A DNA stretch of 64,000 nucleotides from Eilatimonas milleporae (GTDB lineage Bacteria > Pseudomonadota > Alphaproteobacteria > Sphingomonadales > Kordiimonadaceae): NCBI RefSeq assembly GCF_003688555.1, contig NZ_REFR01000009.1:1-64000 (forward strand). Reading direction: 5' to 3'. Shown piece after piece: positions 16,353 through 28,077 of the stretch; positions within the stretch are counted from its first letter, which is position 1, and each line of letters starts with the position of its first letter. The notes below the pieces were generated by a model. The model did not search any database. It was not told the origin of the DNA and saw only the letters and a list, made by a program, of their open reading frames with translations. The position numbers and the translations under genes are program-made.

Positions 16353-17510
16353 TTAAGCGAGACCACTGCCGCGTGGCGCCAGACTGACATCACGGTTTGT
16401 GGCCACACATAAAATCAGGCCAAAGGCCACCATCCATGTCAGCATGGCTGATCCGCCATAAGACACAAGCGGAAGCGGGACCCCGACCACGGGAACGACA
16501 CCCATAACCATGGCAACATTGATACAGATATAAAGAAACAGGGAGACAGCCAAGCCTGACGCCAGAAGCCTGCCGAACTGACTTCTGCATCCAAGTCCCA
16601 TAAGCAGGGCCCATGTCAAGGCGACACCGTAAAGCAGCAAAAGGACAAAGGCACCAATCAGACCGAATTCTTCCGCAAGAACAGTAAAAATAAAGTCTGT
16701 CTTCATTTCAGGCAGGAAATTAAGCTGGCTTTGCGTTCCTTCCAGAAACCCTTTGCCGGTCCAGCCGCCGGATCCGATCGCGATCTTGGATTGTGTAATC
16801 TGATAGCCCGCGCCGAGAGGGTCGGATTCAGGATTGAGAAACGTCAGCACCCTTTCCCGCTGATAATCCCTGAGTTGCCGCCACACCAAAGGGACGGCCG
16901 CCATCACGGCCACCACCCCGACAATAAAGACTCGCGCCCGCACTCCGGCGAGGAAAAGAACCGCGGCTCCGCCGGCAACGATCATCAGTCCGGTGCCCAG
17001 ATCCGGTTGTCTGATAACGAGAACCACAGGCAGTATTATCATCAGGACGGGCGGTATCATGGTGAAAATCTGCCGTGCCTGCATTTCGTCGCGACTGTGA
17101 TAGTAACGCGCCAGTGCCAGCACCACCGCAATTTTCATCAGTTCGGACGGTTGCAGCCGCATGATGCCGAGGTCCAGCCAGCGCTGTCCGCCCATACCGG
17201 TTGCCCCGACGAATTCAACCGCCACCAAAAGCACAAGCCCCAACAGCCACATAGGATATGCAAGCGCCATCCAAACGCGGAAATCGGTGACGGCGATGCC
17301 CAGCATGAGCAATAACATCAGCAGAAAACGCAAAGCCTGGCGGGACGCCCATGGGTCCCACTGCCCCCCTGACACCGAGTAGAGGAGAGCAAACCCTATC
17401 CCGGCAATTACACAAACCACAAGAATGACCAGCCAGTTCAGTCCCATGAGACGCTGCACGGCCGATTTGTCAATCCGGCGCGGACCAAAGATGCGTGTGG
17501 CAACCATCAC
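16353..17510 (-). CDS. rodA: Peptidoglycan glycosyltransferase RodA
   Basis: SEDS-family polymerase of the rod complex, 385 residues with about ten membrane helices. Conserved segments include KIAIGSGGWTGKGFLEGTQSQLNFLPEMKTDFIFTVLAEEFGL in pieces (the SEDS loop with catalytic Asp) and VPVVGVPLPLVSYGGSAML near the C-terminus. It partners with the PBP2 encoded immediately upstream; the genes overlap by four bases (ATGA). Last gene of the mre cluster. Confidence 0.95.
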   Translation of the reverse strand: MMVATRIFGPRRIDKSAVQRLMGLNWLVILVVCVIAGIGFALLYSVSGGQWDPWASRQALRFLLMLLLMLGIAVTDFRVWMALAYPMWLLGLVLLVAVEFVGATGMGGQRWLDLGIMRLQPSELMKIAVVLALARYYHSRDEMQARQIFTMIPPVLMIILPVVLVIRQPDLGTGLMIVAGGAAVLFLAGVRARVFIVGVVAVMAAVPLVWRQLRDYQRERVLTFLNPESDPLGAGYQITQSKIAIGSGGWTGKGFLEGTQSQLNFLPEMKTDFIFTVLAEEFGLIGAFVLLLLYGVALTWALLMGLGCRSQFGRLLASGLAVSLFLYICINVAMVMGVVPVVGVPLPLVSYGGSAMLTWMVAFGLILCVATNRDVSLAPRGSGLA

Positions 17511-19423
17511 GCCTCTCCCATATCCGGAGCCATGGCATCCCCTTCCGGTGATGCATCATCGCGGTCACCCTTTTCGTCCTTAAGGGCTGTTCTGTCATCG
17601 GCCGCCAGAATATCCAGCGCCCTGTCCAGAAGACGGCGCCCTATGGGCGCCGCCGCTCTTGAACCGCCACCGCCGTGCTGAACCAGAATGGATACGGCAA
17701 CACGCGGCGCCTCCGCCGGTGCATATCCGACAAAAAGCGCATGGTCCCGCGCATTCCAGGGAAGTTCGTTGTTGTCCAAAACCCCTTGCTGGCGTTCCTG
17801 TTCGGTAATGCGGCGCACCTGTGCCGTACCGGTCTTACCGGCCTGCTTGGGCGCCGATTTGCGGCGACTGTAATCATGGGCCGTGCCGCCCCGTTCCATC
17901 ACCATTTCCATGGATCGCCGCATAAGAGCCAGATGAACGGGGTTCACATCCATGGGGTCAAAGTCGGGGCCGCCTCTGTAACTGCCGAAAACATCATCTT
18001 CGAGCGGACGGACAATGCGCGGTTTCAGACGTCGACCGGTGGCGACCCGACCGGTCATGATCGCCAATTGCAGCGGTGTCGCCAGCATTGCCCCCTGACC
18101 GATTGATGCAATCAAGGTCTCTCCGCCCTGCCAGGGCTCATTCATCACAGCCTGCTTCCAGGCCCTGTCGGGTACAAGCCCCTGCTTCTCGCCGTCCAGC
18201 GCCAGACCATGCGTTTCACCAAAGCCGAAACGGCGGGCCATATCGGCAATAACGTCAATATCGATCCGTTCGGCAAGTTTGTAGAAATAGACATCGCAGC
18301 TTTGCGCGATGCCCCGAACCAGATCGAGGCGACCATGCCCGCGCCGCTTCCAGCAATGAAAAGTGTGATTGCCGAGACGATGTTTGCCGTTGCAATAAAA
18401 TTCCGTCTCGGGGCTGATCGCTCCCTGTTCAAGGGCCGCCAGTGCGACGATCATCTTTATGGTGGACCCTGGCGGAAACTGGCCGCTTAGACATTTATTG
18501 AGCAAGGGCTTGCGCGGATCCTGAAGAAGGGCGTTCCAGTTTTCCTCGCTCATACCGAAGGTGAATTCGTTTGGGTCGAACGCAGGCGTCGAGGCCAGGG
18601 CCAAAAGGTCACCGCGTTCCAGGTCCAGGACAACGGCACCGGCGGCTGTTTCACCCAATTGGCTGGCCGCATAGCGCTGCAGATCCAGATCAACGGTCAG
18701 AGCCAGATCATTGCCGCGAAGAGCGTCACGGCGCGGGGGCAACTCGCGGATTTCGCGACCGACAGCATTAACCTCAACCCGGCGCGTGCCCGGACTGCCA
18801 CGCAAGATATCCTCAAAACGGCTTTCCAGCCCCTCTCGTCCGACTTTTACCCCCGGCAACTGATAGAGAGGGCTGTTTTCGATGACATCTTCGCCCGGGC
18901 TGCCCAAATAACCGACCAAATGCGCCACAAGATTCCCGTCCGGATAATAGCGGGAAAGTCCTGAGTCCGGCAGCACACCGGGCAGTTCGGGAATAGAGAC
19001 ATTGATGCGGGCGAATGTTTCCCAATCCAGACCTTCCGCCACGGTGACAGGCACGAATTGTCGCTGGCGTTCCATACGGCGCTGAATACGCATCAGGCGC
19101 TGATCACTCAAGGCAACCATGTCTCCCAGATGACGCAGGGTCCCGACCGGGTCGCTTGCCTGTTCAGGGATCAGAAAAACGCGGAAATCCTGGCGGTTTG
19201 TCGCCAGCTTGCGGCCCTTTCTATCAAGAATTTCACCACGTTGCGGAGCGATGAGACGCAGGGATATACGATTTTTTTCCGCGCGCAGACGGTATTGCTC
19301 ACCCTGTATAACCGAAAGGTAATAGAGACGGGCTCCAAGACCTGTCAAAACGAGGCCCTGCCCCCCGGCAAGCAGGAAGGCACGGCGGGAAAAAGTCTGA
19401 TATCGGGCGCTTTCACGGGCCAT
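17507..19423 (-). CDS. mrdA: Penicillin-binding protein 2
   Basis: Class B transpeptidase for lateral-wall synthesis, 638 residues. It has an N-terminal anchor helix (about 12-35), a pedestal domain with IAPQRGEILDRKG and RYYPDGNLVAHLVGYLG, then the transpeptidase fold with the SxxK motif in PPGSTIKM (Ser near residue 320), SCDVYFY as the SxN-type motif and KTGTAQV. A C-terminal tail of about 45 charged residues follows. The stop overlaps the rodA start. Confidence 0.95.
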   Translation of the reverse strand: MARESARYQTFSRRAFLLAGGQGLVLTGLGARLYYLSVIQGEQYRLRAEKNRISLRLIAPQRGEILDRKGRKLATNRQDFRVFLIPEQASDPVGTLRHLGDMVALSDQRLMRIQRRMERQRQFVPVTVAEGLDWETFARINVSIPELPGVLPDSGLSRYYPDGNLVAHLVGYLGSPGEDVIENSPLYQLPGVKVGREGLESRFEDILRGSPGTRRVEVNAVGREIRELPPRRDALRGNDLALTVDLDLQRYAASQLGETAAGAVVLDLERGDLLALASTPAFDPNEFTFGMSEENWNALLQDPRKPLLNKCLSGQFPPGSTIKMIVALAALEQGAISPETEFYCNGKHRLGNHTFHCWKRRGHGRLDLVRGIAQSCDVYFYKLAERIDIDVIADMARRFGFGETHGLALDGEKQGLVPDRAWKQAVMNEPWQGGETLIASIGQGAMLATPLQLAIMTGRVATGRRLKPRIVRPLEDDVFGSYRGGPDFDPMDVNPVHLALMRRSMEMVMERGGTAHDYSRRKSAPKQAGKTGTAQVRRITEQERQQGVLDNNELPWNARDHALFVGYAPAEAPRVAVSILVQHGGGGSRAAAPIGRRLLDRALDILAADDRTALKDEKGDRDDASPEGDAMAPDMGEA

Positions 19424-19429
19424 GACGTA

Positions 19430-19939
19430 TTACACCATAACGCGACGCAAGCGGCCAATCACAAGCGCGACCGGTGCATAGGACAATGTTGTTACAAGCC
19501 ACTGGGTAAACAGCGGCTCAACCGGCAGCCAGTCACGCTTCGCCAAAGCGACCGCAAACCAGCTTAGAGTATAAAGAATCAAGGTAAAAAGTGCGAAAAC
19601 CAACCATTGCACAAGCCGGGTCTGACCCCGCAGATACTTGATCTGACTTAGAATGAAGAGACGGGTGGACAACAGCATCAGCATGTTCAGACCGAGAGGT
19701 ACATCCAGCCACAAATCCAGTAGAAATCCGATGGCCGCGCACGCGCCATAGGGCATCAGTACCGGCCGGCGCAGCAGCCAGTAAAATGTCGCAATGAGCA
19801 CGAAATGCGGCATCATCACATTGGCGACGCCGGTGCCGACCGGCAACAGCATGACCAAAGCCAGAAAAACCGTCGCAGCCAAAGGTGCAAAATTGGCAAT
19901 GCCGTTTTCGACTGATCCACCACCCCGCGCAGCGTTCAT
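19430..19939 (-). CDS. mreD: Rod shape-determining protein MreD
   Basis: Small polytopic membrane protein (169 residues, about five helices) of the elongasome. It has the MreD-like CAAIGFLLDLWLDVPLGLNMLML segment in part. It starts within the mreC stop (ATGA) and ends six bases before mrdA, fixing its place in the mreB-C-D-mrdA-rodA operon. Confidence 0.9.
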   Translation of the reverse strand: MNAARGGGSVENGIANFAPLAATVFLALVMLLPVGTGVANVMMPHFVLIATFYWLLRRPVLMPYGACAAIGFLLDLWLDVPLGLNMLMLLSTRLFILSQIKYLRGQTRLVQWLVFALFTLILYTLSWFAVALAKRDWLPVEPLFTQWLVTTLSYAPVALVIGRLRRVMV

Positions 19940-20850
19940 CGGCCGTCTCCCTCAGGCGGCAAGGCCGGGCCATCAACCATTTCCGGCACCGGTATCTCAT
20001 ATGCCATGACACGCACATAATCGATGCGGTCGACAAGCGCCGCCGCATCCAGAAAAACACGGTCATCGTCAACTTCGACCACGCGTCCCACCGGGAGGTC
20101 AGGCGGGAACACACCGCCATGACCGGAGGTCAGAATACGGTCTCCCACACGCACTTCACTGCCTTGGGGAATATAGGTCAGGGCTATTCGCTCACTATTC
20201 TGGCCCTCGGCGATTGCAAGGGCTCCGGTCCGTTCCACTCTCACAGGGATACGACTGTTCAGGTCACTGACAAGGAGAACACGGCTGCTCCATTGGCCGA
20301 CCTGGATGACCCGGCCGACAACGCCCGCCTCGTCAACCACGGGCCATTGCCGGCGTACACCGTCGCCCGCCCCCACATTGATGATGACGCTGCGCTCAAA
20401 AGCGCCGCCCCCGACCCCCACAACGCGGCCTGTGGCGGCTGTCGGCACCTCACGCCCCGGCACCTTCATCATCTGGCGCAGGCGCTCATTCTCGCGGGCC
20501 AACTGCAATGCGGCTTCCCGCCATTGGCGCAGGCGATCATTTTCAGAACGAAGATCCTGATTTTCCACATAAATATCGGACACGCCGGCAATACGTTCAA
20601 GGCCGTTCTGCGCCCCCCGGATCGGCCTTTCCAGAACCGAGAGGACCGGCGCCACCAGGTCGTTTGCATGGGCGCGCACACGCTGCGGCAAATCACTGCC
20701 CGCCACCTCGAGAAGAAAAAGTGCGGCCGCGGCAGCAAAATAAAGCCAAAAAGCCAGACTTCCGCGGGATGCGCGCCGTGGGCTCAATCCGCCCGCAAGG
20801 GCACCGGCGCTGCGCAACCCCTGACTCACACGCCACCTCTTTCGCGCCAT
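19936..20850 (-). CDS. mreC: Rod shape-determining protein MreC
   Basis: Bitopic periplasmic scaffold of the elongasome. After a basic N-terminus there is one helix (about 28-47), a coiled coil (about 70-110, NQDLRSENDRLRQWREAALQ in part), then the two MreC beta domains with GRVVGVGGGAFERSVIINVGAG and DRILTSGHGGVFPPDLPVG. The frame is open to 20913, but ATG 20850 gives the standard short N-terminus (304 residues). It overlaps mreD. Confidence 0.92.
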   Translation of the reverse strand: MARKRWRVSQGLRSAGALAGGLSPRRASRGSLAFWLYFAAAAALFLLEVAGSDLPQRVRAHANDLVAPVLSVLERPIRGAQNGLERIAGVSDIYVENQDLRSENDRLRQWREAALQLARENERLRQMMKVPGREVPTAATGRVVGVGGGAFERSVIINVGAGDGVRRQWPVVDEAGVVGRVIQVGQWSSRVLLVSDLNSRIPVRVERTGALAIAEGQNSERIALTYIPQGSEVRVGDRILTSGHGGVFPPDLPVGRVVEVDDDRVFLDAAALVDRIDYVRVMAYEIPVPEMVDGPALPPEGDGR

Positions 20851-21016
20851 TCCGGACTTTTTGCACCGCCCATGCCGCTCATGGTTCCGCCTTGCTCCCG
20901 GCCACCGTCGCAATGGCCAAGTTTTTCTGAATCATCCTGGCTATGGTCTATGGCATACCGCAGAGAGAAATCCCGTAGGTTTCCGAAAAACCATCAGGCA
21001 GCGCACCCAACGGCAA

Positions 21017-22367
<1,351 letters not shown>

Positions 22368-23966
22368 TCACCCGTCCCCCGCGGCCACATCCGGCGTAAC
22401 CGAGGCCACCGGCTGCGGTGCGGTCTTCTCGCGTTTGACCATAAGCTTGTTCACTGCCGCCACATAAGCCCGCGCCGCCGCTGTCACCGTATCCTCATGC
22501 GCGCCCTGACCATTGGCGGTACGGCCGCTCTCCTCAAGGCGGACAGTGCACTCGGCCTGGGCATCCGTCCCTTGTGTCACGGCATGTACCTGGAAAAGCT
22601 GAAGATGCGGCCTGTACCCGATCAGATCCTTGATCGCATTGAAAGCCGCATCGACCGGGCCTTCACCGTAAACGACCGTTGATCTTTCCTCGCCGTCGAT
22701 GTCCAGTGTCACGTCAGAAACAGCTTTGGCCCCCGACGAGGAATGGGTTGTCACACTGACAACACGGATCCGGTTGCTGGCGGTCGCCACCTCATCGTCC
22801 ACCAGAGCAATGATGTCCTCGTCGTAAATATGCTTCTTGCGATCACCAAGTGCCTTGAACCGCTTGAAGCATTCCTGAAAGGCGTTTTCCCCCAGGGTAT
22901 AACCCATTTCCCGGAGCTTCTCGGCAAAAGCATGCCGGCCGGAATGCTTGCCCATAACCAGGGAAGACCGGTTAAGGCCGACGCTTTCCGGTGTCATGAT
23001 TTCATAGGTTTCCGCCGCTTTCAGGACCCCGTCCTGGTGAATACCGCTTTCATGAGCAAAAGCATTCGCGCCAACGATGGCCTTGTTGTTCTGCACGGCG
23101 AACCCGGTTACGGCGGAAACGAGACGGCTCGCCTTTGTGATTTCCGTTGTCTCAACCCGGGTCGTCACCGGCACGACATCGCCGCGCGTGCGGATCGCCA
23201 TGACGATTTCTTCCATCGCGGCATTGCCCGCACGTTCGCCGATGCCGTTGATCGTGCATTCGACCTGCCGAGCCCCGGCTTTCACCGCAGCAAGCGAATT
23301 GGCCACCGCAAGACCAAGATCGTTATGGCAATGCGCGGACAGTATGACACCGTCCGCGCCCGGAACGCGGGCCAGAATATCGGCAAACATGGCCGAATAT
23401 TCCTCCGGCGTGGCATAGCCCACCGTGTCCGGCAGATTAACGGTGGTTGCCCCGGCACGGATCGCCGCCTCCACCGCACGGCACAGAAAATCGGGATCGG
23501 ACCGGGTGGCATCTTCCGCACTCCACTCGACATCGTCGACATGACCGCGGGCTTTCGAAACCGAAGCGTGAATCGCTTCCAGTACGGCCTCGGGCTGCAT
23601 CTGCAGCTTGACCTTCATATGAAGGGGACTTGTGGCTATGAAGGTATGGATGCGCGGCCGGATCGCCGGCACGAGGGCCTCGGCCGCGCGTTCGATATCG
23701 CCGGGTGCCGCACGCGCCAGCGAGGCGACGGTGCACCCGCGCACCTGTTCGGCAACCGCTTTCACGCATGCGAAATCGCCTTCCGAGGCAATGGCGAAAC
23801 CGGCTTCGATGACATCAACCTTTAACGCATCCAGCGTTTCGGCGATGCGCAGTTTTTCCTCCAGGGTCATGGAAGCGCCCGGTGACTGCTCGCCGTCCCG
23901 CAAGGTGGTGTCGAAAATATATAAATGATCCTGCCCGCTCCCGGTGGCAGTCTTTTCCTGAGACAT
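22368..23966 (-). CDS. leuA: 2-isopropylmalate synthase
   Basis: First committed enzyme of leucine synthesis (2-ketoisovalerate plus acetyl-CoA). 532 residues: the TIM-barrel domain starts at FDTTLRDGEQSPG (18-30) and contains AHCHNDLGLAVANSL with metal-binding His residues. The C-terminal LeuA dimer/regulatory domain (about 390-515) is responsible for leucine feedback in this family. ATG 23966 with AAGGACG upstream is chosen over the longer frame to 24074, whose extra residues overlap the leader terminator. A candidate attenuator lies upstream. Confidence 0.95.
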   Translation of the reverse strand: MSQEKTATGSGQDHLYIFDTTLRDGEQSPGASMTLEEKLRIAETLDALKVDVIEAGFAIASEGDFACVKAVAEQVRGCTVASLARAAPGDIERAAEALVPAIRPRIHTFIATSPLHMKVKLQMQPEAVLEAIHASVSKARGHVDDVEWSAEDATRSDPDFLCRAVEAAIRAGATTVNLPDTVGYATPEEYSAMFADILARVPGADGVILSAHCHNDLGLAVANSLAAVKAGARQVECTINGIGERAGNAAMEEIVMAIRTRGDVVPVTTRVETTEITKASRLVSAVTGFAVQNNKAIVGANAFAHESGIHQDGVLKAAETYEIMTPESVGLNRSSLVMGKHSGRHAFAEKLREMGYTLGENAFQECFKRFKALGDRKKHIYDEDIIALVDDEVATASNRIRVVSVTTHSSSGAKAVSDVTLDIDGEERSTVVYGEGPVDAAFNAIKDLIGYRPHLQLFQVHAVTQGTDAQAECTVRLEESGRTANGQGAHEDTVTAAARAYVAAVNKLMVKREKTAPQPVASVTPDVAAGDG

Positions 23967-24072
23967 GACCGTTACGTCCTTTGCAAAAATTATCGGCGCT
24001 AATTCCGTGAAACAGGCAGGGCGCAAAATGCGCACATGACGACTCTGCCATGTTTGCAACGGATGGAAACTC

Positions 24073-24128
24073 AAAAACCCTTAAGCGTCCGTCCTTGTCA
24101 CTGTGTGGATAAAGACGGTGCTTAAGGG
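24073..24128 (-). terminator. Candidate leuA attenuator terminator
   Basis: On the minus strand CCCTTAAGC and GCTTAAGGG form a 9-bp stem with an inner CCGTC/GACGG stem, followed directly by TTTTT (24073-24077). It lies 107 bases before the leuA ATG and after a Leu-rich short ORF whose stop codon is inside its 5' arm. Its 5' arm overlaps a competing hairpin. This arrangement is what transcription attenuation requires. Confidence 0.6.
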
Positions 24129-24277
24129 CCGATAAGTCGGCCCGCAGCGATAAGAAGCACCAGAAGAAGCAGTCCCCCACCTGTCAGGCCGGCAAGACGG
24201 GCATAAGCCCCCGTTTGCACGGACCGGGTGGTGGCAATGGCTTTGGCGCGGTGCGCCGTGCTTCTTCTTGGGGTCAT
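24122..24277 (-). CDS. 51-aa Leu/Val/Ile-rich peptide upstream of leuA
   Basis: An ATG frame with GAGGGCAG upstream encodes 51 residues: a basic N-terminal half (MTPRRSTAHRAKAIATTRS) and a hydrophobic C-terminal run with LLLLVLLI. It is too short for most gene callers. Two readings are possible. As a leader peptide, the run of six Leu codons with one Val and one Ile lies just before the overlapping hairpins and T-run in front of leuA, so ribosome stalling at low leucine could prevent termination. As a real small membrane protein, the hydrophobic segment could be a helix. The codon cluster and downstream hairpins favour the leader role. Against it, the peptide is long for a leader and its stop lies within the terminator arm. 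Confidence 0.55.
   Translation of the reverse strand: MTPRRSTAHRAKAIATTRSVQTGAYARLAGLTGGGLLLLVLLIAAGRLIGP
24126..24143 (-). promoter_or_regulatory. Candidate antiterminator hairpin
   Basis: A perfect 7-bp stem (GGGCCGA / TCGGCCC) with a four-base loop sits inside the end of the Leu-rich ORF. It uses the CCC that the terminator stem also needs, so the two structures compete. Overlap is only three bases, so mutual exclusion is partial on paper. Confidence 0.45.
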
Positions 24278-24393
24278 TTTTCTGCCCTCTGGACGTCTAT
24301 ACTCATGGCAAAACTATGCAAGACAACATATTATGATATCAAGCGTTAATTTCCGGTAATTTTATTACTCGGCCATTTTGCCAACAGACTGGA
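24278..24393. other. ilvC-leuA leader intergenic gap
   Basis: A/T-rich 116 bases that should hold the leuA promoter. TTGTCT followed 19 bases later by TATAGA (minus strand) is a possible but badly spaced promoter. No ilvC terminator is obvious. Confidence 0.3.
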
Positions 24394-25467
<1,074 letters not shown>

Positions 25468-25998
25468 TCAAGGGTGGGGAGCATCCTCAAGTCCCTGCCC
25501 GCCCCGCGCCAAAGCGGCGGCACCGGTACGCGCCACCTCCACCAGACCCAGTTCGGACATGAGATCGATAAAGGCATTCAGCTTGTCAGCCGTGCCGGTC
25601 AGTTCGAAAACAAAACTGCTGCGCGTGGAGTCAACGACACGGGCCCGGAAGACATCGGCCAGGCGCAGTGCCTCAACCCGTTTTTCCCCTTCGCCCGCGA
25701 CTTTCACCAATGCCAGATCGCGGGCGACAAAAGGTCCATCCATGGTCAGATCGGCCACCCGGTGAACCGGCACCAACCTGTCAAGCTGTGCCTTAATCTG
25801 TTCAATCACCATGCGTGTCCCGGATGTCACGACCGTCACGCGGGATCTCTTTCCGGAAACATCCATTTCCGCGACGGTCAGACTTTCAATATTATAGCCG
25901 CGTCCTGAAAACAGCCCAATCACACGGGCAAGGACGCCAGCCTCATTGTCAACGATGGCACTGATGGTATGCCGCTGGATAGGGCCCTGTTCCTTCAT
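25468..25998 (-). CDS. ilvN: Acetolactate synthase regulatory subunit
   Basis: Small subunit (176 residues) giving valine feedback to acetolactate synthase. N-terminal ACT domain (about 9-80) with HTISAIVDNEAGVLARVIGLFSGRGYNIESL and a second domain (about 85-165). It lies 108 bases downstream of the catalytic subunit gene and upstream of ilvC. The symbols ilvN and ilvH are both used for this family. Confidence 0.94.
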   Translation of the reverse strand: MKEQGPIQRHTISAIVDNEAGVLARVIGLFSGRGYNIESLTVAEMDVSGKRSRVTVVTSGTRMVIEQIKAQLDRLVPVHRVADLTMDGPFVARDLALVKVAGEGEKRVEALRLADVFRARVVDSTRSSFVFELTGTADKLNAFIDLMSELGLVEVARTGAAALARGGQGLEDAPHP

Positions 25999-26106
25999 GG
26001 CAAATCCGCCCGCTTTCTGGTGATCAGCAAAGTTTGAGGTGTGAATGTCAGCGCGCCGGCTTACAAACCGGCCACACTGCCTGACAGGCCGATACTCACG
26101 GCAGGC

Positions 26107-27951
26107 TCATACAACGGCAAGGGCTTCCTCGTCCCTGGGTTCGGAGATATGATCGCCCGCCAACAGCATTTCGTTATGCGCGGCGCCCGCCGGGACCATC
26201 GGAAAACAGTTTTCCAGCTTGGCCACCTGACAATCCACCAGAACGGGGCCGTCATGAGCGATCATACCGGCCAGACCGGCCTCAAGATCGGCCGGATCTG
26301 AAATCCGCATCCCTTTTATACCGTAAGCCTCGGCGAGCGCGACAAAATCGGGCAATGCCTCGGAATAGCTTTCCGACCGGCGCCCGTCATAGCTGAGGTC
26401 CTGCCATTGACGGACCATTCCCATATACTCGTTGTTCAGGATCAGAATCTTCACCGGCAGACCGTACTGCTTCAGGGTTGCAAGTTCCTGAATGTTCATC
26501 TGGATAGAGGCCTCACCCGCCACGTCAATCACCAAGGCATCCGGGAAGGCAAGCTGCGCCCCGTAAGCCGCCGGCAAGCCGTATCCCATGGTACCGAGCC
26601 CACCGGACGTCAGCCAAAGATTGGGCTTTTCAAAGTCCAGATACTGGGCCGCCCACATCTGGTGCTGCCCGACCTCGGTACTGACGATGGCCTGCCGGTC
26701 GCGGATCAGGCCGTTGAGCGCCGTCAGGACATGTTGCGGCATGATCACGTCATCGCGCGCCTCAAAACCGAGGCAATCGCGCGCGCGCCACCGTCCGATC
26801 ATGGCCCACCAATTATCCAGCGAGGGCCTATCACCGTCCGCGTACCGTGCAAGCCATCCATCCAGCAACTGGCGCAGCACCCGTCCGGCATCGCCGATAA
26901 TAGGTACGTCGACCGCCACATTCTTATTGATGGATGACAAATCAATATCGATGTGAATTTTCTTGGATGCCGGCGAAAAGGCATCCAGCCGGCCCGTCAC
27001 CCGGTCATCAAAGCGGGCGCCGACAGCCAGCATGACGTCGCAGTCATGCATGGCATGATTGGCTTCCCAAGTGCCGTGCATACCCAGCATGCCGAGAAAT
27101 TGCGGGTCACTTGCGGGAAATGCGCCAAGCCCCATCAGGGTATTGGTCACCGGAAACCCGGTCTGCCGCGCAAAAGCCGTCAACACGGCAGACGCCTCAG
27201 GACCGGAATTGATAACACCGCCGCCGGCATAGATGATCGGCCTCTTTGCCTGCGCCAACAGGGACAGAGCTTCGTCCACCGCCGCCGCATCCCCTTCAAT
27301 ACGCGGACGATAGGTACGATGGCGCACTTCAGCGGCCGGCAGGTCCTTCGCGGGCGTGAAAGGAGCCTTTTCCACCTGAATATCCTTTGGCAGGTCGATA
27401 ACGACGGGGCCCGGCCGGCCATTTGTTGCCACATAATGGGCTTCGCGCAGGATACGCGGGATATCAGCGGTTTCCTTGACCAGATAATTGTGTTTCGTAC
27501 ACGGGCGTGTAATGCCGACCGTATCCGCCTCCTGAAAAGCGTCATTTCCGATCAGGTGGCGTGCCACCTGCCCGGTCAGGCAAATAACGGGAATGGAATC
27601 AAGCATGGCATCCGTCAGACCGGTCACCACATTGGTTGCACCCGGCCCCGATGTCACCAATATGACCCCGGGCTTGCCTGTGGCACGGGCATAGCCTTCC
27701 GCAGCATGAGCGGCCGCCTGCTCATGGCGCACCAGAATGTGGCGGATGGATGACTGGCTGAAAAGCGCGTCATAAATGGGCAGGACAGCCCCACCGGGAT
27801 AGCCGAAAATCAATTCGACACCCAGTTCCTCAAGGGTACGTACGATCATGTCCGCACCGCTTAGAAGATCGGCTTTTCCGCCGGGAGTTTTCCCATTGCC
27901 AGGTGTGCGAACCGCCGGCTTTGCCTTATCCATCAATGCCGTCATCGTCAT
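26107..27951 (-). CDS. ilvB: Acetolactate synthase catalytic subunit
   Basis: Thiamine-diphosphate enzyme making acetolactate or acetohydroxybutyrate. 614 residues: N-terminal domain with [15 protein letters not shown] and the catalytic Glu in [21 protein letters not shown], central FAD-binding domain, and C-terminal TPP domain with [18 protein letters not shown] (GDG variant, here GEA) and [14 protein letters not shown]. The frame opens at 28026, but ATG 27951 follows AGGACACA. The GEA in place of the usual GDG of the metal-binding motif is noteworthy and should be confirmed. Confidence 0.93.
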   Translation of the reverse strand: MTMTALMDKAKPAVRTPGNGKTPGGKADLLSGADMIVRTLEELGVELIFGYPGGAVLPIYDALFSQSSIRHILVRHEQAAAHAAEGYARATGKPGVILVTSGPGATNVVTGLTDAMLDSIPVICLTGQVARHLIGNDAFQEADTVGITRPCTKHNYLVKETADIPRILREAHYVATNGRPGPVVIDLPKDIQVEKAPFTPAKDLPAAEVRHRTYRPRIEGDAAAVDEALSLLAQAKRPIIYAGGGVINSGPEASAVLTAFARQTGFPVTNTLMGLGAFPASDPQFLGMLGMHGTWEANHAMHDCDVMLAVGARFDDRVTGRLDAFSPASKKIHIDIDLSSINKNVAVDVPIIGDAGRVLRQLLDGWLARYADGDRPSLDNWWAMIGRWRARDCLGFEARDDVIMPQHVLTALNGLIRDRQAIVSTEVGQHQMWAAQYLDFEKPNLWLTSGGLGTMGYGLPAAYGAQLAFPDALVIDVAGEASIQMNIQELATLKQYGLPVKILILNNEYMGMVRQWQDLSYDGRRSESYSEALPDFVALAEAYGIKGMRISDPADLEAGLAGMIAHDGPVLVDCQVAKLENCFPMVPAGAAHNEMLLAGDHISEPRDEEALAVV

Positions 27952-28015
27952 TGTGTCCTGTTCCCGCTGCGCACCCCTTGTCCGAGAGGTCCACATCCTT
28001 TCCAAAGATACAGAG

Positions 28016-28044
28016 GCCGCGCCCAACTGATGTTGCGGCGCGGC
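28016..28044. other. Long hairpin between miaA and ilvB
   Basis: GCCGCGCC-CAAC paired with GTTG-(bulged C)-GGCGCGGC makes a 12-bp stem with a four-base loop. No T-run follows on either strand. It lies 65 bases before the ilvB start, in the likely leader, so it may be part of an untranslated control element or a weak miaA terminator. Confidence 0.5.
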
Positions 28045-28077
28045 ATAAGACGACCATATGATAACAAAATTACTCAG

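Noticed and set aside
16091-16408. 105-aa minus-strand open frame after rodA
   Set aside because: It overlaps the rodA end and luxR start in another frame and has no features.
22743-23825. 360-aa plus-strand open frame
   Set aside because: Antisense to leuA with no recognisable fold.
24073-24277. T-box riboswitch upstream of leuA
   Set aside because: No specifier loop or T-box consensus is visible; a Leu-rich ORF with paired hairpins fits peptide-based attenuation better.
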